From: Micromonospora yangpuensis | GTDB taxonomy: Bacteria > Actinomycetota > Actinomycetes > Mycobacteriales > Micromonosporaceae | Assembly (NCBI RefSeq): GCF_900091615.1 | Contig: NZ_FMIA01000002.1 | Coordinates: forward strand, 3,906,001 to 3,970,000 | DNA length: 64,000 bases | Reading direction: 5' to 3' | Part shown: piece by piece, positions 43,864-54,720 of the stretch | Layout of the letters: each line of letters starts with the position of its first letter | Position numbering within the stretch: position 1 is the stretch's first letter | Translations under genes and position numbers: made by a program | The notes under the pieces: model-generated | What the model saw: the letters and a program-made list of their open reading frames with translations, nothing else | Told to the model about the DNA's origin: nothing | Database searches by the model: none

Positions 43864-44454
43864 TCAGCTGTTCCAGTGCTCGGCGACCAGGTCAGCGGCC
43901 TGCTTCTCCCACTGCGCGTAGTGGTCCGGGAACGCCGACACCTGCACCGTCTGCGCGGCCCTGGTCAACGACATGTCCTCCCAGCCATCGACCTGCTTCA
44001 GACCCTTCAGGAACGCCGTGGTCGCATACTGCGGATCGGTGATCTGCTCCACCGTCCCCCAACCACTGGACGGACGCTGCTGGAACAAGCCCTGCGAGTC
44101 ATGGTCGTTACGGTCACCCAGATGACCCAGGTTCTCCAACTTCGACTCCTGCAAACTGGTAGCGATCGCCACCACCGCGGCCCGCTCGTCCATCCCGGCC
44201 TTCTTCGTCGCCGCGATGATCTCCTTCGTGTTGGCCACCTGCTCGTCGTTCAACTCGATACGCGACTGACCCGACGGCTCACCATGCGGCAGCAGAGCCG
44301 CCGTGTCCGGCTTCGACTCCTGCACCGCAGCCACCGGAGCCAGACCCGACGTCACCGGGGTGGCGTCCTGATGATTCAGCGGACCCGCCGCCAGACCACC
44401 GGCAACCGCCAGACCCGCAATACCCAACACACTCCTACGAATGATCGTCGTCAT
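43864..44454 (-). CDS. Secreted transglycosylase/Rpf-like protein
   Basis: 196 residues, ATG 44454 with GGAG upstream. A signal peptide (RRSVLGIAGLAVAGGLAAGP) is followed by an extracellular domain, ELNDEQVANTKEIIAATKKAGMDERAAVVAIATSLQESKLENLGHLGDRNDHDSQGLFQQRPSSGWGTVEQITDP. This has the lysozyme-like pattern of small actinobacterial cell-wall proteins: a Glu in the SLQESKL helix, then DSQGLFQQRP. The predicted activity is cleavage of peptidoglycan glycan strands. A family assignment closer than lysozyme-like is not safe. Confidence 0.75.
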   Translation of the reverse strand: MTTIIRRSVLGIAGLAVAGGLAAGPLNHQDATPVTSGLAPVAAVQESKPDTAALLPHGEPSGQSRIELNDEQVANTKEIIAATKKAGMDERAAVVAIATSLQESKLENLGHLGDRNDHDSQGLFQQRPSSGWGTVEQITDPQYATTAFLKGLKQVDGWEDMSLTRAAQTVQVSAFPDHYAQWEKQAADLVAEHWNS

Positions 44455-45635
44455 GAGAAAGCTCCAACCTGGGGGTCGACACCCACACCACAAGGGGAAA
44501 AACACCGGTGCGGATGCGAGCACCACGAGGCGCCCACCAACAAGACAAGGGGGAAAGATCCCGCCGACCGGGAGCAGAGAAGAACACCGCTCACCGCGCC
44601 GGGTCCAGATGCAACGACCGACCACCCACCGTCATTCCCCGGCGGGCCCACCCGGCCCGGCCCGCAGGCCGAACCGCCGAGCTACTCGGTCGTACGCAGG
44701 GTGTAACGACCCCCGGCCCGCACCCATTCCGGCCCCACGAACCCGACATTCGGCCCTGAATCACCCGAAGACTCCCCGGAAAACCGGACGTCGAGGTCGC
44801 CGACCGACGACCCGGAATCACCGGTCTTCGACGACGAGCCGCCCGTCACGTCGGACCACCCGCAGACCACCCGGCAGATGGACCGCCCCCTGGCCCCGCC
44901 AGGCGGTCACCAACGCGTCGAGCGCGGCGACATGCCGGTGCGACAGAGCGGCGGCGAAGTCAGCCTGGCGCTCGGCCGCCTACGGGTGCGCCACGCCGTC
45001 CGACCCCGCGCCCGACCGGCAGACGGCGACGTCCTTGTCGTAGTGGTCTCGGACGGGTTCGCGGACGACATCCGACACTTGCCGACATGCGTGACGACCG
45101 TTTTGTCCTTGATTTGGCCGGGTGTCACGACCACCGAAAGAGAGCGGGGCCCCGGACAGGTGCCGACGCGGAGCTCGTCCAGCCGCCGCCGACGTCCCGG
45201 TGGCAACGCGCCCCCACCACGCGGTCGCAACCCGCCCCGCCCGTACCGAAGCGGTAGATCTTGGACACTTACCGTCCTATTTGAACGGTAAGTGTCCAAG
45301 ATCTACGAACTGCCCACCCGCTGCGAAGCGCGGCTCCGGGGGCGAGGTCGCCTGGATCACCGTTGCGCCGACGGTCCGGATCGGCCCACCGACCGGCAGG
45401 ACGGACGACAGCTCAGCAACCGGCGGAATCGGGACATCGGCCCGCCGGCCGGCGGGGCAGACGACGGCCCACCGACCGGCGGGACTGAGGTCGGCCCGCC
45501 AGCCTGCGGCACGGGCGCCGCCCACCGACCGGCGAAACGGACTCGGTTGCCACGCACGGGAACGTGCCGGGCAGCCGGGGCTGCTCGGCACGGTCCGACG
45601 GTGCGGTGTCTCAGGGCGGATCGTGGGCGACCCGG
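44455..45635. other. 1.2-kb region without a convincing gene
   Basis: Several open frames exist on both strands (for example 44878-45291 and 44907-45299), but none has a recognisable domain, a good RBS or coherent codon use. The long leader of the transglycosylase-like gene must lie at the left end. I looked for a c-di-AMP (ydaO-type) riboswitch there and could not support one. The right half holds the palindromic element at 45254-45306 and decayed-looking GC-rich sequence. Confidence 0.5.
45254..45306. repeat. Dispersed long palindrome (hairpin element), copy 1
   Basis: A perfect 22-bp inverted repeat with a nine-base loop. The left arm contains ATCTTGGACACTTACCGT and the right arm its complement. 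The element is a near copy, in opposite orientation, of 60351-60403. The outer bases here are GTAG...CTAC. Confidence 0.92.
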
Positions 45636-47393
<1,758 letters not shown>

Positions 47394-48254
47394 TCAGTGG
47401 CCGGGCCAGCCGCCGGGTGCGTCATCGCCGGAGGCCGCCCACTGGCTGCGGTACACCGTGCCGGCGGGTGGCTGACCAGAACCGCCCCGGCGGTCCTCGG
47501 CACCGGTGCCGAACACCGGTTCGACATCCGATCCGAGGTCCGGGCCGAGGTCGTACCCGGTGGCGGGTTGGACCCCGGCGTCGACGGCGGCGTCGTCGCC
47601 CCGGCGGGCACGGCGGATCCGGGAGACCACGAACCACCCGGCGGCACCCACGCAGGTGACGATGACAATCTTCTGGAAGACACCGGCGTACGTCTCCACA
47701 AGGTGCCAGTTCTCACCGAGGAAGTAGCCGGCGAGCACGAAGAGGGTGTTCCAGATCAGGCTGCCGGCCGTGGTGTAGAGCAGGAAGGTGCCCACCGGCA
47801 TCCGTTCCACCCCGGCCGGGATGGAGATGAGGCTACGGAAGATGGGGATCATCCGGCCGAAGAAGACGGCCTTCTTTCCGTGCTTGATGAACCACGCCTC
47901 GGTTCGGTCCACATCGGATAGTTTGATCAGGGGCAGCTTCTCGGCGATGGCCCGCATCCGGTCCCGGCCGAGCAGCGCGCCGATGTAGTACAGCGCGAGC
48001 GCGCCCACCACCGCGCCCAGCGTCGTCCAGGCGATCGCCCCGAAGAGGCTCATCCTGCCCTGGCTTGCGGTGAACCCGGCCAGCGGCAGGATGATCTCGC
48101 TCGGGATCGGCGGGAAGAGGTTCTCCAGCGCCACGGCCAGGCCGGCGCCCGGCCCGCCCAGGGTCTCCATCAGACCGACGACGTACCCGGTGATCCCACC
48201 CGACGGCGGTGCACTGCCACCGTCGGCCGCCCACGACTGCCACCCACTGATCAT
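47394..48254 (-). CDS. DedA/SNARE-associated family membrane protein
   Basis: 286 residues, ATG 48254. Typical DedA motifs are present: an amphipathic entry with ALENLFPPIPSEIILPLAGF, then ALYYIGALLGR, and FFGRMIPIFRSLISIPAGVERMP with the conserved Arg residues, followed by a GSLIWNTLFVLAGYFLGENW transmembrane segment. About five membrane segments are predicted. DedA proteins are flippase-like and proton-dependent, acting on undecaprenyl phosphate or phospholipids. The C-terminal 70 residues are Asp/Gly-rich and cytoplasmic-looking. Confidence 0.9.
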   Translation of the reverse strand: MISGWQSWAADGGSAPPSGGITGYVVGLMETLGGPGAGLAVALENLFPPIPSEIILPLAGFTASQGRMSLFGAIAWTTLGAVVGALALYYIGALLGRDRMRAIAEKLPLIKLSDVDRTEAWFIKHGKKAVFFGRMIPIFRSLISIPAGVERMPVGTFLLYTTAGSLIWNTLFVLAGYFLGENWHLVETYAGVFQKIVIVTCVGAAGWFVVSRIRRARRGDDAAVDAGVQPATGYDLGPDLGSDVEPVFGTGAEDRRGGSGQPPAGTVYRSQWAASGDDAPGGWPGH

Positions 48255-48363
48255 GAGACAACCGTATGGCTTCGAGACCCAGCACAGAAATCCACCCGGC
48301 TACCGTACGGCCCCGCGCCGCCGCGTGCCGAGGGCGGAGCGGGCCGTCGTCGGCGGCGGGGCG

Positions 48364-49824
48364 CTAGTCGTCGTCCTCGTCGTCGCGCAGGTCACCGTAG
48401 GCGTCCGCCAGGTCACGCAACCGTTCGGCCGTGGCCGCACCGATCTGCTGACGCTCGGCGGCCCGATCGATGCGTTCGGTGAGGTCCTCGACGCGCTTCT
48501 CCACGTCCTTGGGCCGGCTGCCGATCAGCCGGCCGGCGCGGTCCCGCAACTCGTCGGCGGTGCGGCGGTCGATGTCGCCACTGAGCTGCGCGCGCAGCAG
48601 CACCGCGACGAACTCGGCGGCCACCCCGGCGGCGGTGCGCGGAATGCCGAACGCGTCGGCGGAGGGTGCCGACCTGGACGGTGCCGGAGCCGAGGTCGCC
48701 GGGCCTGCCGGGGTCGACGGACGGGACGCCGGAGCCGGCGCCGACGGGGCGGTGCTGGGGGTCCCGGCGACCGAACGGTCCCGCTCCCCGCCCAGCCCGA
48801 ACGCCCCCACGAAACCGGCCAGCACCAGCAGGGCCACCGCCGCGAGCACACCTACCAGCCGTAGCCCCGACCGGGGACGACCCGGGACACCGGCCGGGGC
48901 GGGCCGGGCGGACGGACGGGCGACCCGCTCGACCAGGGTCGGCGGTTGGCTGGCCGCCGTCGCCGGAACGACCGCGGTGGGCGCGTCGGTCGGGCCGGCG
49001 GCACCGAGCCGGGCGGCCACCCGCGCGGCACTCGGCCGGCGGGCCGGCTCCTCGGCCAGGCAGGCCATCACCAGCGCCGCCAGCTCGGTGGGCAGACCGG
49101 GGACCGCCGGCGGTGGCACCGGCGTACGCCGGGCGTGCGCCTCGATCGCGTCGGTGAAGCTGCGCACCGGCAGCGGGGTGCGGCCGGTGAGGGTGCGGTA
49201 GAGCAGCGCGCCGAGGGCGTACACGTCGCTGGCCGGGTCGGCCGGCCCCGGGGTCAGCCGCTCCGGCGCGGTGTACGCGGGGGTGCCCATGAACAGCTCA
49301 CCGGAGGCGCTGGCGAGCGGGTGCGGCCCGGCGAGGGCGGCGATGCCGAAGTCGAGGACCTTCGCCCCGGTCTCGGTGAGCATCACGTTGCCGGGTTTGA
49401 TGTCGCGGTGCACCACCCCGACCCGGTGCGCGACGGCCAGGGCGGCGGCCACCTGACCGGCCAGCCGGGCCGCCTGCGGCCAGGGCAGTGGCCCGGTGGC
49501 GAGCCGGTCGGCGAGGTTGACCCCCTCGACGAGCTCCATCACCAGGTACGGCACGACGACGCCGCCGGCCAGCGTCGCCTCGCCGTAGTCGTACACCTGG
49601 GTGATGTGGGGGTGGGTGAGCCGGGCGGCGGTGCGGGCCTCGCGCCCGATGGTGGCCCGCAGCTGGGGGTCGACGGCGAACTGCGCCACCAGGGCCTTGA
49701 CCGCGACGGGCCGGTGCAGCACCTCGTCGTCGGCCCGCCACACCTCGGACATCCCGCCCAGGCCGATACGTTCGGCCAGGACGTACCGGCCGTGCAGGCG
49801 CAGCGCGGGGGTGAACGGCGACAT
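48364..49824 (-). CDS. Transmembrane Ser/Thr protein kinase (PknB-type)
   Basis: 486 residues from ATG 49824; longer in-frame extensions overlap the regulator gene region and lack kinase similarity. The Hanks-type kinase domain (1-270) has GLGGMSEVW, Lys in VAVKAL, HRDIKPGN, DFG and APE. A proline-rich juxtamembrane region, one transmembrane helix (LVGVLAAVALLVLAGFVGAFG) and an extracellular part follow. The latter comprises a Ser/Pro/Ala-rich stalk and a helical domain (ADELRDRAGRLIGSRPKDVEKRVEDLTERIDRAAERQQIG). PASTA repeats are absent, so the ligand is not muropeptide by the usual module. It acts in transmembrane signalling. Confidence 0.93.
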   Translation of the reverse strand: MSPFTPALRLHGRYVLAERIGLGGMSEVWRADDEVLHRPVAVKALVAQFAVDPQLRATIGREARTAARLTHPHITQVYDYGEATLAGGVVVPYLVMELVEGVNLADRLATGPLPWPQAARLAGQVAAALAVAHRVGVVHRDIKPGNVMLTETGAKVLDFGIAALAGPHPLASASGELFMGTPAYTAPERLTPGPADPASDVYALGALLYRTLTGRTPLPVRSFTDAIEAHARRTPVPPPAVPGLPTELAALVMACLAEEPARRPSAARVAARLGAAGPTDAPTAVVPATAASQPPTLVERVARPSARPAPAGVPGRPRSGLRLVGVLAAVALLVLAGFVGAFGLGGERDRSVAGTPSTAPSAPAPASRPSTPAGPATSAPAPSRSAPSADAFGIPRTAAGVAAEFVAVLLRAQLSGDIDRRTADELRDRAGRLIGSRPKDVEKRVEDLTERIDRAAERQQIGAATAERLRDLADAYGDLRDDEDDD

Positions 49825-49874
49825 GATGTTCCAGTCTGCCTGGTCCGGCCCATCGCCCACCAGTGACCGACAGG

Positions 49875-50759
49875 TCAGCGGTAGAGCTCGTCCCGGATCC
49901 GGGTGAGGATCTCCGGCGTACGCTCCGGCGGCTCGGCCTCGACGCAGAGCCGTTCCATGGCCACCGCGTAGTAGTCCAGGTCCTCGCGCTTGTCCAGGTA
50001 GAGCGCGCTGGTCAACTGCTCGATGTAGACGATGTCCGGCAGGTCCTGGTCGCCGAAGCGCAGGATGGTGAACGCCCCGCCGGCGGCGGCGTGTCCACCG
50101 GCGTCGAAGGGGATGACCTGCAGTCGGATGTGCGCCGCCCGGGTGGCCTCGATCAGCGCGGTCAGCTGACCCCGCATCACCTCCGGCCCGCCGATGGGCC
50201 GGCGCAGCACCGCCTCGTCCACCACCGCCCACAGCTGCGGCGGCCGGGGGCGGCGGAGCAGCTGCTGGCGTTCCATCCGCAGGTCGACCCGGCGGTCCAG
50301 CTCGTCGGTGGCGGCCCGGCGGTGGCCGAGCAGCACCACCGCGCGGGCGTACTCCCGGGTCTGCAGCAGGCCGGGGACGAACTGCACCTCGTAGCTGCGA
50401 ATCAGCGCGGCGGCTGCCTCCAGCCCGAGGTAGGACTGGAACCAGGTGGGCAGCACGTCGCCGTAGCGGTGCCACCAGCCAGGGTTGTTGGCGTCGCGGG
50501 CGAGCTTCAGCAGCGCCTCACGCTCCTGCTGGTCGGTGACGCCGTAGAGGGTGAGCAGGTCGGCCACGTCGCGTTCCTTGAAGCCGACCCGCCCCAGCTC
50601 CATCCGACTGATTTTGGACTCCGACGCGCGGATCTCCCAGCCGGCACCCTCCCGGGTGACCCCCCGTCCCTCGCGCAGCCGACGCAACTGGGCGCCGAGC
50701 AGCATGCGTAGCACGGTGGGGCCGGTCGCCGGACCGCCCTCGACTGGAACCATCGTCAC
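49875..50759 (-). CDS. XRE-family regulator with DUF5753-type C-terminal domain (WhiJ-like)
   Basis: 294 residues from GTG 50759, best placed behind GGAGGGG (ATG 50753 is equally readable). N-terminal XRE helix-turn-helix: LLGAQLRRLREGRGVTREGAGWEIRASESKISRMELGRVGFKERDVADLL. The remainder matches the DUF5753 domain (WFQSYLGLEAAAALIRSYEVQFVPGLLQTREYARAVV, RQQLLRRPRPPQLWAVVDEAVLRR). In streptomycetes such proteins work with a DUF397 partner in development and antibiotic control. The DUF397 gene is immediately upstream on the same strand. Confidence 0.9.
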   Translation of the reverse strand: MTMVPVEGGPATGPTVLRMLLGAQLRRLREGRGVTREGAGWEIRASESKISRMELGRVGFKERDVADLLTLYGVTDQQEREALLKLARDANNPGWWHRYGDVLPTWFQSYLGLEAAAALIRSYEVQFVPGLLQTREYARAVVLLGHRRAATDELDRRVDLRMERQQLLRRPRPPQLWAVVDEAVLRRPIGGPEVMRGQLTALIEATRAAHIRLQVIPFDAGGHAAAGGAFTILRFGDQDLPDIVYIEQLTSALYLDKREDLDYYAVAMERLCVEAEPPERTPEILTRIRDELYR

Positions 50760-50885
50760 GTGCCGCCCCTCCGCCTGCCACCGCCGGTCGGGCCTGGGCC
50801 CGACCGACGTGTAAGCATGCCATGGACCGACGGTGAGGAGAACTCCCTGGGTGCCCGTGTTCTGCACGCCGGGTGAGCCGGGCGC

Positions 50886-51125
50886 TCAGCCGATCAGGTG
50901 GTCGAAATCCCCGTCTCGGGCGCCCAACACGAACGCGGTGATCTCGTCCACGGTGTAGATCAACGCGGGTCCCTCGGGGTGTCGGGAGTTACGCAGCGCG
51001 ATGCCGGTACCGCCGGGCAGCTCGGCGAGTTCGACACAGTTGCCGCTCGGGTTGCTGCGCCGGCTCTTCTGCCAGCTCAACGGTGGGAGCTGACTGGTGG
51101 GAACGCCGTTCGGTGGTGGCTGCAT
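50886..51125 (-). CDS. DUF397 small protein (partner of the XRE regulator)
   Basis: 79 residues, ATG 51125. The DUF397 pattern is complete: WQKSRRSNPSGNCVELAEL, ALRNSRHPEGPALIYTVDEITAFVLGARDGDFD. DUF397 proteins bind and modulate their cognate XRE/DUF5753 regulators; pairs have been compared to toxin-antitoxin modules. The gene lies 126 bases upstream of the XRE gene in the same direction. The palindrome at 51206-51217 in its leader may be an operator. Confidence 0.92.
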   Translation of the reverse strand: MQPPPNGVPTSQLPPLSWQKSRRSNPSGNCVELAELPGGTGIALRNSRHPEGPALIYTVDEITAFVLGARDGDFDHLIG

Positions 51126-51205
51126 GAGGCGTCTTTCTTTCCAGAGCCTGCCGGTGCCGTGGGGAGGAGCGGAGTCGGCGAGGAAGCGTTTGAACCCGGA
51201 CTCAA

Positions 51206-51217
51206 ATGCACGTGCAT
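51206..51217. promoter_or_regulatory. Perfect palindrome ATGCACGTGCAT upstream of the DUF397 gene
   Basis: A 12-bp perfect palindrome, followed by a second and third TGCATCTG-like repeat up to 51235, in a relatively AT-rich stretch 81-92 bases before the DUF397 start. It is a good candidate operator for the XRE protein or for a divergent regulator of the GGDEF gene. Confidence 0.45.
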
Positions 51218-51388
51218 CTGCTATTGCATCTGCATTGGACAGGGAGCATGATAGCCGAACGTGGGTGTAGGTGTCCGTTCACTCAGAGTGACCCCTGGAC
51301 CGGTATTGACCAGGGAAAACAAGGCCCGGCCCGGTGCGTCGACCGCCGCCCGCCGAGGCCTGAGGGAGCTGCGGCGAAGGGAGGTCCC

Positions 51389-52021
51389 GTGCCGGATCCG
51401 TTGACCGTCGCGTCCGGCGTTTCCGCCGCCGGGGCCCTGCTCTCGGCCTGGCAACTGCGTCGCCGTGCGGTCCGCGCCGAGTCGGAGATCGCCCTCCTGC
51501 AGGCCGAACTTGCCGCCGAACGCCACGCGGCCAGCCACGACCCGCTCACCGGGCTGCCCAACCGGCGGGCGTTCTACCGGCTGGCCGCGACGCTGCTCAC
51601 CGACGCCGCCGGCACACCGCTGATCGCGGTGGTCCTCGACCTCGACGACTTCAAGCAGGTGAACGACCGGTACGGACACGCCGCCGGTGACCACGTGCTG
51701 ATCAACGTCGCGCAACGGCTGGCCGCCTTCGCCGGGGAGAACCTGGTGGCCCGGCTCGGTGGTGACGAGTTCGCCGGGCTGCTGGTCGGCCCCACGGTGG
51801 ACCGGCGGTGGCTCGACCACGCCAGCCGACGGCTCTGCGAGGCGATGGCCGCGCCGATCCAGCTCGGCACGCTGAGCCTACGGGTCACCGCGTCGGTCGG
51901 CCTGGCCCCGGTGACCGGGGCGGCGCAGCTCTCCGAGGCGCTCTGTCGCGCCGACGCCGAGATGTACCGGGCCAAGAGCCTCAGCGGCACCCGGTCGGCC
52001 CGGCAGCTCGCCGACTACTGA
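51389..52021 (+). CDS. GGDEF diguanylate cyclase
   Basis: 210 residues from GTG 51389 with AGGGAGG RBS. A hydrophobic N-terminal segment (TVASGVSAAGALLSAW) and a short coiled coil (RAESEIALLQAELAAERHAASHD) precede the GGDEF domain, with DPLTGLPNRRAF, DLDDFKQVNDRYGHAAGD and the intact active-site RLGGDEFAGLL. No inhibitory RxxD site is seen at the usual position. It should make cyclic di-GMP, the signal controlling development in streptomycetes via BldD. No EAL domain is present. Confidence 0.9.
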   Translation: MPDPLTVASGVSAAGALLSAWQLRRRAVRAESEIALLQAELAAERHAASHDPLTGLPNRRAFYRLAATLLTDAAGTPLIAVVLDLDDFKQVNDRYGHAAGDHVLINVAQRLAAFAGENLVARLGGDEFAGLLVGPTVDRRWLDHASRRLCEAMAAPIQLGTLSLRVTASVGLAPVTGAAQLSEALCRADAEMYRAKSLSGTRSARQLADY

Positions 52022-52046
52022 CCGGTCCCGGCCACCACGGCGGTGG

Positions 52047-52538
52047 TCACTGCCAGCCGTACCCGGCGCGCAGCGCCTGACCCACCCGGTCGAACCGGGC
52101 CCGGTCGAGCACCGCGCCCTCCCGCCGGATGCCGTCCTCGCGCATGGTCAGGACCCGGTCGAGGCGTACCCAGCTCGGGCGGTTGTCGCGGTCCCACTCC
52201 CCCGGGCCCAGCGCGAGCCAGTGCCGCTGGCCGTCGCGGTCCTGGCTGGAGAGCATCAACCCGAAGAGGGTACGGCTCTGCCGGCCCACCACCAGCACCG
52301 GACGGTCCTTGCCCTGCCGGGGGTCGTCCTCGTACGCCACCCAGGTCCACACCACCTCGCCGGGGTCGGCGTGCCCGTCCAACTCCGGTGCGTAGGTGAG
52401 CTGCCGGCGTTGCAGGGCCGACACCTGCCGGGGCCGGGCCACCCGGGCCGGAGTCGGCACACCCCGCTGCGCCGGCACGGCCCCACCTCGGGCCACCCGG
52501 CTGATCGTCGCCGCCACGTTCCTCAACAGACCTGCCAC
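52047..52538 (-). CDS. PemK/MazF-like protein
   Basis: 163 residues from GTG 52538. The C-terminal 110 residues have the PemK-fold pattern (GEVVWTWVAYEDDPRQGKDRPVLVVGRQSRTLFGLMLSSQDRD, then PSWVRLDRVLTM). The N-terminal region is basic and helical (LLRNVAATISRVARGG). MazF toxins are RNases of about 110 residues; here no antitoxin gene is adjacent. Many actinobacterial proteins of this longer form are annotated as PemK-like growth inhibitors without tested activity. The GH63-like gene ends 11 bases upstream. Confidence 0.75.
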   Translation of the reverse strand: MAGLLRNVAATISRVARGGAVPAQRGVPTPARVARPRQVSALQRRQLTYAPELDGHADPGEVVWTWVAYEDDPRQGKDRPVLVVGRQSRTLFGLMLSSQDRDGQRHWLALGPGEWDRDNRPSWVRLDRVLTMREDGIRREGAVLDRARFDRVGQALRAGYGWQ

Positions 52539-52549
52539 GACCCGGCAGC

Positions 52550-53905
52550 CTAGCCGGTGGCCAGGACGTCCAGCAGGAGGGCCGCGGTCCAGCCGAACCG
52601 CGGCGAGCCGAGACCGGCCCCGGTGTCCGGGTGGAAGTACTCGTGGCAGCCGGCGGTGGCCACCAGAGCGGTCATCGACGCGGCCAGCCCGGCGGCCAGC
52701 TCGGGCCGGCCGTGGGTGCGCAGCCCCTGCCAGAGCAGCCACCCGAGGTTGAGCCAGCTCGGCCCGCGCCAGTACCGCAGCGGTTCGAAGTCCGGCGCGG
52801 TCCGGTCGTGGCTGGGCAACGGCCGGTCCATCCGGGCGGCCAGCCCGAAGCGTGGTGAGCGGGCCTCGGTCAGGACCGCCTCGACCTGACCGGCGGGCAG
52901 GTCCGGCAGGAGCAGCGGGACCAGGCCGAGCGCGGTGCGCGCCGGGACCAGCCGGCCGGTGCGCAGGTCACGCGGGTGGAAGGTGCCGGTGACCGGGTCG
53001 TAGAGCCGCTCGACCAGGGCGGCGGTGATCCGCCCGGCCCGCTCGCGGTGCCCACCCGGGTCGACGCCGACCACGGTGGCGATCTCGGCCAGCGCGTGCT
53101 CGGCGGCCCCCAGCGCCGTGTTGACCAGGGGACACTCGACCAGGAAGGGATGCCGTCCGACGAGGCCCTCGTCGCGGTAACGCCCGGCACGGTAGGACTC
53201 CACCAGGGCCACGTACCGCGCGTAGTCGAGGTCCGTCGGGCGGTGCGCGGCGTCGGCGTGCGTGGTGTCGTGCCGCCGGTACGCCCGCAGCACTGCGGCG
53301 TCGGCCGGTACCGCCGCCAGCGGCTCGTCCCAGGCCGGGCTGTTGTCCAGCCCGGACTCCCACGGGTGCACGATGGCGGCCAGCCCGGCACCGCCGACGT
53401 CCCGTGCCCCGGTCAGGTAGCGCTGCTGGGCCACCAGACGCGGGTAGAGCCACCGCAACGCCGACCGGGCGGTTGCCGACGGCGCCCGCCGGTAGGCCAG
53501 CCACGCGGCCAGCGCGTGCACCGGCGGCTGGACCAGGCCGGAGGTGGCCACCGCCGGAGCCCCGTCGGCCACCGCCGAGTCCCAGAAGTCCGGCCCGGGA
53601 AAGTACGACCCGACCCGGGCGGCGGGGTTGAACACGATGTGCGGCACCCGCCCGTCGGCCCACTGCGCGGCGAAGAGGGTACGCAGCTCCCGCCAGGCGC
53701 GGTCGGGACGCAGGTGGGCCCAGCCCAGGGCGATGAACGCCGAGTCCCAGCTCCACTGGTGCGGGTAGAGGGTGCGCGAGGGCACGGTGTGGTCGTGTTC
53801 CCAGTTGCCCTCCAGGGTGGCCACGGCCAGCGCCCGCAGCTCGGCGGCACCCGTCGGCGGCGTACCGCCCGGATCGATCCCCGCCATGGTGGACGGCCCG
53901 GTCAC
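52550..53905 (-). CDS. GH63-like (MGH/glucosylglycerate-hydrolase type) glycosidase
   Basis: 451 residues from GTG 53905, overlapping the isomerase gene as GTGA (ATG 53887 is an alternative). The (alpha/alpha)6-barrel signature TVPSRTLYPHQWSWDSAFIALGWAHLRPD, the DNSPAWDEPL segment and the C-terminal YWRGPSWLNLGWLLWQGL and EYFHPDTGAGLGSPRFGWTAALLLDVL are typical of GH63-type mannosylglycerate/glucosylglycerate hydrolases and related glucosidases. No signal peptide is present, so hydrolysis is intracellular. It is the third gene of a dehydrogenase-isomerase-hydrolase operon opposite a sugar importer. Confidence 0.82.
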   Translation of the reverse strand: MTGPSTMAGIDPGGTPPTGAAELRALAVATLEGNWEHDHTVPSRTLYPHQWSWDSAFIALGWAHLRPDRAWRELRTLFAAQWADGRVPHIVFNPAARVGSYFPGPDFWDSAVADGAPAVATSGLVQPPVHALAAWLAYRRAPSATARSALRWLYPRLVAQQRYLTGARDVGGAGLAAIVHPWESGLDNSPAWDEPLAAVPADAAVLRAYRRHDTTHADAAHRPTDLDYARYVALVESYRAGRYRDEGLVGRHPFLVECPLVNTALGAAEHALAEIATVVGVDPGGHRERAGRITAALVERLYDPVTGTFHPRDLRTGRLVPARTALGLVPLLLPDLPAGQVEAVLTEARSPRFGLAARMDRPLPSHDRTAPDFEPLRYWRGPSWLNLGWLLWQGLRTHGRPELAAGLAASMTALVATAGCHEYFHPDTGAGLGSPRFGWTAALLLDVLATG

Positions 53906-54720
53906 GCGGCGGCCCGCCGGGGCTCGGCGTTGTGCAGCACGGTGGCCGCCTGGTGCAGGGCCCGGACCGGGTCGCCGCGCAGCCGGCACTCCAGCGCCAG
54001 CCAACCCGGGTAGCCGAGCTCGTCGAGGGTACGCAGCAGCGCCCGCCAGTCCAGGTGACCGGCGCCGGGCTGGTACCGGTTGGAGTCGCTCACCTGCACG
54101 TGGCCCAGGTACGGCGCGGCGGCCCGCAGCGCCGCCGGGACGTCGTCCTCCTCGATGTTCATGTGGAAGGTGTCCGCCACGACCCGTACCGAGGGCAACC
54201 CGACGGCCGCGCAGAGCGCCACCGCGTCCGCCAACCGGTTGACCATGTGGTCCTCGTACCGGTTGAGGGGTTCGAGGAAGAGGGTGACCCCCTCGGCGCG
54301 GGCGTGCTCGCCGAGCGCGCCCAGGGCGTCGACGAGCACCTGCCGGTCGCCGGCGGGTGAGCGGGGCGGCTCGAACGGCGGCAGCCGGCGGGAGAACATC
54401 CCCCAGGCCGCCGGGGTGCACACCCCGGCCCCGCCCAGCTCGGCGAGCACCGACAGCTGGGACCGGAGGTTGACCAGCGCGTCGTGGGAGCGCGCGGGGT
54501 CGAAGTCACCGATGAAGTGGTCCATCTCGACGCAGACGGTCGGCATGACCACCCCGTTGGCGGCGGCCCGGCGTAGCTCGGGTCGGCGGCGGGCGAAGTG
54601 CAGGTCACCCCGCCCGCGTAGCTCGATGCCCTGGTAGCCCAGGGCGGTGGCGAGGGCGAACTTGTGCTCCAGGGTGTCGCCGGGCAGCAGCTGCTCCTGG
54701 CAGGCGAGAGAGAGTGTCAT
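53902..54720 (-). CDS. Sugar phosphate isomerase/epimerase-like TIM-barrel protein
   Basis: 272 residues, ATG 54720 overlapping the dehydrogenase stop as ATGA. It belongs to the AP-endonuclease-2/xylose-isomerase-like family: LATALGYQGIELRGRGDL, LFLEPLNRYEDHMVN with a metal-binding Glu, VVADTFHMNIEEDD with Asp/His ligands, and HVQVSDSNRYQPGAGHLDW with the second Glu replaced in part. Relatives interconvert or dehydrate sugars and inositols (IolE, tagatose epimerase). The substrate is probably the monosaccharide or keto-sugar produced by its operon partners. Confidence 0.85.
   Translation of the reverse strand: MTLSLACQEQLLPGDTLEHKFALATALGYQGIELRGRGDLHFARRRPELRRAAANGVVMPTVCVEMDHFIGDFDPARSHDALVNLRSQLSVLAELGGAGVCTPAAWGMFSRRLPPFEPPRSPAGDRQVLVDALGALGEHARAEGVTLFLEPLNRYEDHMVNRLADAVALCAAVGLPSVRVVADTFHMNIEEDDVPAALRAAAPYLGHVQVSDSNRYQPGAGHLDWRALLRTLDELGYPGWLALECRLRGDPVRALHQAATVLHNAEPRRAAA

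Noticed and set aside
44455..44870. Possible c-di-AMP (ydaO-type) riboswitch in the leader of the transglycosylase-like gene
   Set aside because: Such switches precede some actinobacterial cell-wall hydrolase genes, but I could not find the conserved core segments on the minus strand.
44878..45299. Overlapping open frames of 130-137 codons on both strands
   Set aside because: No RBS, no domain, and biased Arg/Pro/Thr composition; they also run into the palindromic element.
48364..50475. Extended 703-codon version of the Ser/Thr kinase gene
   Set aside because: The extra N-terminal 217 codons overlap the XRE regulator on the same strand in another frame and show no kinase or other domain; ATG 49824 fits the kinase family start.
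52047..52538. A complete MazEF-type toxin-antitoxin module
   Set aside because: Only the PemK/MazF-like protein is seen; neither side carries a small antitoxin gene, so a module is not claimed.
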